DNA from: Actimicrobium sp047621345
GTDB taxonomy: Bacteria > Pseudomonadota > Gammaproteobacteria > Burkholderiales > Burkholderiaceae_D
DNA: 10,115 bases
NCBI GenBank assembly: GCA_047621345.1
Contig: JBLHLW010000095.1
Location: forward strand, 1-10,115
Direction of reading: 5' to 3'
Positions 7,946 through 10,115 of this stretch are shown here, one piece after another. How positions within the stretch are numbered: position 1 is the first letter of the stretch; each line of letters opens with the position of its first letter. Position numbers and translations under genes: made by a program. The notes beneath the pieces are model-generated. The model was not told the DNA's origin, did not search any database, and was given only the letters and a program-made list of their open reading frames with translations.

Positions 7946-8055
7946 TAGTGAAACTACAAACAACTGCTAGAATAATCCTTAGTGAGCTACAAAAATACTT
8001 AATTAAAGAGCAAGCATTCCCTTACTAGGTGCTCAATGTGATTGTAGTTTCACTA
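7946..8055. repeat. Inverted 14-bp repeat plus one imperfect internal copy upstream of lamB
   Basis: TAGTGAAACTACAA at 7946-7959 is matched exactly by its reverse complement TTGTAGTTTCACTA at 8042-8055, with 82 bp between. A third copy, one base shorter (TAGTGAGCTACAA), lies at 7980-7992 in the same orientation as the first, 34 bp downstream of it. Each copy contains the small dyad TAGT-N-ACTA or a variant. Position, multiplicity and closeness to lamB suggest binding sites for a regulator; ends of a tiny mobile element are an alternative, but no target-site duplication is seen. Confidence 0.6.
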
Positions 8056-8087
8056 GATTTTCTGATGCCGCACCCTGCTGCTGACGA

Positions 8088-8117
8088 TTGTCTAACAACA
8101 AGAATCCGGACTATTAC
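8088..8117 (+). promoter_or_regulatory. Possible sigma-70 promoter for lamB
   Basis: TTGTCT at 8088-8093 (4 of 6 to the -35 consensus) and TATTAC at 8112-8117 (4 of 6 to the -10 consensus) are separated by 18 bp. Transcription would start near 8124, giving a leader of about 50 nt that contains the palindrome at 8134-8145. Both hexamers are weak, as expected for a regulated gene, so this is a candidate only. Confidence 0.25.
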
Positions 8118-8133
8118 CGGTTCGCAAGGTGAT

Positions 8134-8145
8134 GCGATGCATCGC
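8134..8145. promoter_or_regulatory. Perfect 12-bp palindrome in the lamB leader
   Basis: GCGATGCATCGC is a perfect palindrome lying 20 bp before the lamB Shine-Dalgarno and just downstream of the candidate promoter. An operator here would act by blocking transcription initiation or elongation, a placement common for LacI-type repressors, but the sequence does not match a specific operator I can name. Confidence 0.35.
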
Positions 8146-8175
8146 CACACACTTAAAAAACCATCAGGAGACGAG

Positions 8176-9420
8176 ATGACACGCATTTTGAAGACCTTGC
8201 CAATGGCCGCTGCTTTGGCACTGACCGCATCGCTGGCGCAAGCGGCACTGCCGATTGATTTCGGTGGCTATTTCCGTTCCGGCTTCGGCACTAGTAGTGA
8301 AGGCGGCAAGGAAGCCTGTTTCGGACTGGCAGGCGCTGGCTCCAAATATCGCCTCGGCAACGAGTGCGAAACCTACGGCGAGTTGGCCTTCGGCGGCGAA
8401 GCCTTCAAGGGCGACAACGGATTCAACATCCGCCTCAACACCCGACTGGCATTCGTACTGCAACAAAACAAGGATTTCGAGCAATACAGCCCGGCATGGC
8501 GCGAAGCCAATGCGATCGCATCGAACATTGGTACCGGTGCATTCTCGAAAGCCAAAGCCTGGGTTGGCAAACGCTTTTATGATCGCCAGGACGTGCATAT
8601 CACCGACTATTACTACTGGGATAACAGCGGTCCGGGTGCCGGCCTCGAAAACATCGACCTCGGCGGCGCCAAGCTTGCCTACGCGATTGTTCGCAATGCC
8701 TACACGAACGATGCCTCACCCAACGTCAATGACGATAAACGTACTGTCCTGACCCACGATATCCGGTTCTCGGAAATCAAAACCAACACCGATGGCGCAC
8801 TGACCGTCGGTGTCGAATTCATGCAAAAGCGCGATGCCGCTGGCGCAACCGTGTCCACGCCTAGTGGCAATTTGCTCTCGCTCATGCATACCCAAACCAA
8901 ACTGTTCGGCGGCTACAACAGGATTGCCTTGCAACACGGCACCGGTAGCGGTGCGGGTACGGGCGGCGTCAATTTCGGTGCCAACAAGGACGACAAGGTC
9001 ACCCGCATCACCGAACAGATCATGTTCCAGCCAGAAGGTACCAAATGGTCGGGCATGGGTACTTTTGTCTACGAGAAGGCGCAAACCCTCACCGGCGACA
9101 AGACCTGGATGTCGGCTGGCGTGCGCCCGGTCTATCACTTTGCCGACAACATGAGCATCGCTACTGAACTTGGCTTTGACCAGGTCAAGCCGGATGGCCA
9201 AGCCACCCGCAACCTGACCAAACTGACGATTGCGCCGCAACTGACCGCCGGCAACGGGTTCTGGTCTCGTCCGGCGCTGCGTGCGTTCTATACGTATGCG
9301 AAGTGGAATGATGCCGCACAGGCAGCCGCCAGCGCGGGTTCGTCGTTATCCAATACCGGCGTGTTCGGTGCGACCACCAATGGCAGCACGGTCGGCTTTC
9401 AGGTAGAAACCTGGTGGTAA
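8176..9420 (+). CDS. lamB: Maltoporin, LamB family
   Basis: A 414-residue sugar-specific outer-membrane porin that lets maltose and maltodextrins diffuse into the periplasm through a trimeric 18-strand barrel. The signal peptide is residues 1-23 (LAQA before ALPIDF). The mature start is the family signature: FGGYFRSGFGTSSEGG, then CFGLAGAGSKYRLGNECETYGEL, with C48 and C64 as the conserved LamB disulfide pair and an aromatic at the first greasy-slide position. The end, VETWW, keeps the terminal tryptophans of LamB; E. coli mature LamB is 421 residues, so length agrees. The ATG at 8176 has AGGAG 5 nt upstream (8166-8170). The frame is open back to 8029, but that adds 49 residues before the signal peptide. 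It is a single-gene unit ending in a strong terminator, with no intact malEFGK genes beside it. Confidence 0.95.
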   Translation: MTRILKTLPMAAALALTASLAQAALPIDFGGYFRSGFGTSSEGGKEACFGLAGAGSKYRLGNECETYGELAFGGEAFKGDNGFNIRLNTRLAFVLQQNKDFEQYSPAWREANAIASNIGTGAFSKAKAWVGKRFYDRQDVHITDYYYWDNSGPGAGLENIDLGGAKLAYAIVRNAYTNDASPNVNDDKRTVLTHDIRFSEIKTNTDGALTVGVEFMQKRDAAGATVSTPSGNLLSLMHTQTKLFGGYNRIALQHGTGSGAGTGGVNFGANKDDKVTRITEQIMFQPEGTKWSGMGTFVYEKAQTLTGDKTWMSAGVRPVYHFADNMSIATELGFDQVKPDGQATRNLTKLTIAPQLTAGNGFWSRPALRAFYTYAKWNDAAQAAASAGSSLSNTGVFGATTNGSTVGFQVETWW

Positions 9421-9430
9421 GTTGATCAAG

Positions 9431-9461
9431 AGCCGCAGCGTATTCGCGCTGCGGCTTTTTT
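9431..9461 (+). terminator. Intrinsic terminator after lamB
   Basis: A perfect 10-bp stem, AGCCGCAGCG (9431-9440) and CGCTGCGGCT (9447-9456), with a 6-nt loop and a run of six T (9456-9461), starts 10 bp after the lamB stop. This is a textbook rho-independent terminator and closes the lamB transcript. Three upstream bases (AAG) could extend the stem against the T run. Confidence 0.93.
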
Positions 9462-9636
9462 GCTTTCTGGACTGCCACAAGCGCCCTCAGAGTAATCATC
9501 CGACGCGTCGCAGCACTGTTGCGGCATGTCGTTTCAAGAAAAAGCTCCGTACCCAACCCCGTCATTGCTCACCCTACTGCCCTACCCCATTGCCTCGAAT
9601 GAGCGCATAGCGCCATCATTTATCAGGCGTGTCGAT

Positions 9637-9726
9637 GCAGTTTTTCCGACAGCAACGGCGATGGTATTTTTGCTGGCGCAGAAATGGATGATTGCCGGGC
9701 TGACCGCGGGCGGCGTCCAAGGTTGA
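9637..9726 (+). pseudogene. malG: Remnant of a MalG-type maltose ABC permease (C-terminal tail only)
   Basis: The plus-strand frame ending in TGA at 9724-9726 reads AVFPTATAMV followed by FLLAQKWMIAGLTAGGVQG. In family terms, MalG and related sugar-permease subunits end in a last membrane helix with an LP-type start, then F-L-x-x-Q-R/K-W/Y, a short linker and GLTAGGVKG. About 29 codons and the stop are preserved; upstream of about 9637 the similarity disappears and the open frame (to about 9526) encodes unrelated sequence. No start, no signal for translation and no remaining transmembrane or EAA-loop region exist, so this is a gene fragment. Its place directly after the maltoporin supports the reading that a malEFG-type operon once stood here and was deleted. 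The alternative is a chance match, which 19 aligned residues at a true stop make unlikely. Confidence 0.7.
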
Positions 9727-9837
9727 CGGCCGAGACTGACTGATTCAGGGAATTGGTACGCTGCCGACACTTACTGTCAAGGAAAGTTTATGTTGGAGGA
9801 AAAGTGTCGCATCGGCCCAAAATTGGCTAGAAATCCT

Positions 9838-9865
9838 TTCACTGGAACGATCGCCTCGTTATGAT
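9838..9865 (+). promoter_or_regulatory. Possible sigma-70 promoter for the last gene
   Basis: TTCACT at 9838-9843 (4 of 6) and TATGAT at 9860-9865 (5 of 6) are separated by 16 bp. Transcription would begin near 9872 and give a leader of about 75 nt containing the dyad at 9892-9910. Confidence 0.35.
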
Positions 9866-9891
9866 TCTTCCTACAAAAGATTCCATGCAAA

Positions 9892-9910
9892 ATGTCGTTC
9901 GAACTGACAT
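9892..9910. promoter_or_regulatory. Near-perfect dyad upstream of the last gene
   Basis: ATGTC-GTTCGAAC-T-GACAT has outer arms ATGTC/GACAT around the palindrome GTTCGAAC, with one extra base on the right. An overlapping wider pair, TTCCATG (9881-9887) and CATGGAA (9908-9914), is also exact. It lies about 37 bp before the ATG and could be an operator or an RNA hairpin in the leader. Confidence 0.35.
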
Positions 9911-9946
9911 GGAACCATAACTAAAAACCCTCCCCAGGAGAATTTC

Positions 9947-10115
9947 ATGATGAAGCCAGCATTCGTCGCGGCTAGTCTGATTGCCGCGCTACTTGTCACC
10001 AGCGCCGCCAACGCCGCCAACGCCACTGACCTGGCCCTGACAGCCGACCTCGGCACCACCGGTGTCGGCTTGCATGTGAGTTTGCCGCTGCGACAAAACC
10101 TCAATGCGCGGCTTG
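9947..10115 (+). CDS. Outer-membrane beta-barrel protein, N-terminal part (cut by window edge)
   Basis: 56 codons are visible from ATG at 9947, and the frame is still open at the window end. AGGAG at 9936-9940 stands 6 nt before the start; a second ATG follows at once and could also serve. The N-terminus is a signal peptide (MMKPAF, a hydrophobic run, then SAANAANA with possible cleavage after residues 23-26). The mature start, TDLALTADLGTTGVGLHVSLPL followed by N-rich sequence, has the alternating pattern and GTTG-x-G turn of small outer-membrane beta-barrel proteins found in betaproteobacteria. Family and function cannot be fixed from this fragment. It has its own promoter region, so a link with lamB is not implied. 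Confidence 0.75.
   Translation, partial: MMKPAFVAASLIAALLVTSAANAANATDLALTADLGTTGVGLHVSLPLRQNLNARL

Larger units (their letters stand above)
7663..8175. promoter_or_regulatory. AT-rich divergent control region between the SHOCT gene and lamB
   Basis: A 513-bp stretch with no supportable gene, visibly richer in A and T than its neighbours, especially 7740-8060. It must hold promoters for the minus-strand SHOCT/ydhF pair and the plus-strand lamB. For the minus strand a weak -35-like TTGATG lies at 7802-7797, with no clear -10. Within it lie a repeated TAGTGA/CTACAA motif, a candidate lamB promoter and a 12-bp palindrome, each listed separately. No MalT-box-like GGGGAKGAGG or canonical CRP site was recognised. 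Confidence 0.5.
9462..9946. other. Intergenic region with a degraded gene tail and the promoter of the next gene
   Basis: This 485-bp stretch holds no intact gene. About 9462-9636 shows nothing recognisable in any frame. About 9637-9726 encodes a MalG-like C-terminal tail. From 9727 to 9946 there is a candidate promoter, a 19-bp dyad and a good Shine-Dalgarno (AGGAG, 9936-9940) for the following gene. Confidence 0.6.

Noticed and set aside
8037..8053. CRP-like TGTGA ... TCAC upstream of lamB
   Set aside because: The half-sites are 8 bp apart instead of 6, and the right half is imperfect; the sequence is better explained by the TTGTAGTTTCACTA repeat.
8029..8175. Upstream extension of the maltoporin frame to 8029
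   Set aside because: It adds 49 residues before a clean signal peptide, and the Shine-Dalgarno AGGAG sits exactly 5 nt before the ATG at 8176.
9526..9726. A complete 66-residue protein in the frame of the MalG-like tail
   Set aside because: Only the last 29 codons look like a real protein; the preceding part is unrelated and no Shine-Dalgarno stands before 9526.
9790..9864. 24-codon small frame with AAGGA 6 nt upstream
   Set aside because: The ribosome-binding site is good, but the peptide has no recognisable feature and the frame overlaps the likely promoter of the next gene; conservation would be needed to call it.

Overview
The window looks like a chromosomal segment of a Gram-negative betaproteobacterium, most likely Burkholderiales and perhaps Oxalobacteraceae. 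This rests on the style of the ArgS N-terminus, the porin and hybrid-kinase families, Gram-negative export signals and beta-barrel outer-membrane proteins, and moderately high GC. It is inference from remembered family resemblance, not from a search. No rRNA, tRNA, CRISPR array, insertion sequence or phage gene was seen.

Layout. From 1 to 7662 every gene lies on the minus strand. Read in the direction of transcription (high to low coordinates) they are: a secreted SHOCT-domain protein of unknown function (7662-6844), directly coupled by a TGATG overlap to a YdhF-like aldo/keto reductase (6844-5927); a 298-bp gap with nested dyads; a large hybrid sensor kinase with receiver and HPt domains (5628-3049); an outer-membrane porin (3005-1722); a small single-domain PstS-like periplasmic protein (1711-1289); a gamma-glutamylcyclotransferase-like protein (1209-805); and the N-terminal 251 codons of arginyl-tRNA synthetase argS (755 to the window edge).

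An AT-rich divergent control region (7663-8175) separates these from the plus-strand genes: a maltoporin of the LamB family (8176-9420) with a strong intrinsic terminator (9431-9461), and the first 56 codons of a small outer-membrane beta-barrel protein (from 9947, cut by the window end). Between them lies a short stretch (about 9637-9726) whose translation closely resembles the C-terminal tail of the maltose permease MalG. I read it as the scar of a deleted malEFG-type transporter operon, which would leave LamB an orphan here.

The most system-like unit is the kinase-porin-mini-PBP cassette (1289-5628): a membrane sensor with a complete His-Asp-His phosphorelay, an outer-membrane channel and a half-size periplasmic solute-binding protein, tightly spaced on one strand with no response regulator in view. 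A working hypothesis is that channel and binding protein deliver or present an anion or other solute to the sensor. The other interesting signals are regulatory: a repeated TAGTGA/CTACAA motif and a 12-bp palindrome upstream of lamB, nested dyads upstream of the kinase, and a near-perfect dyad upstream of the last gene.
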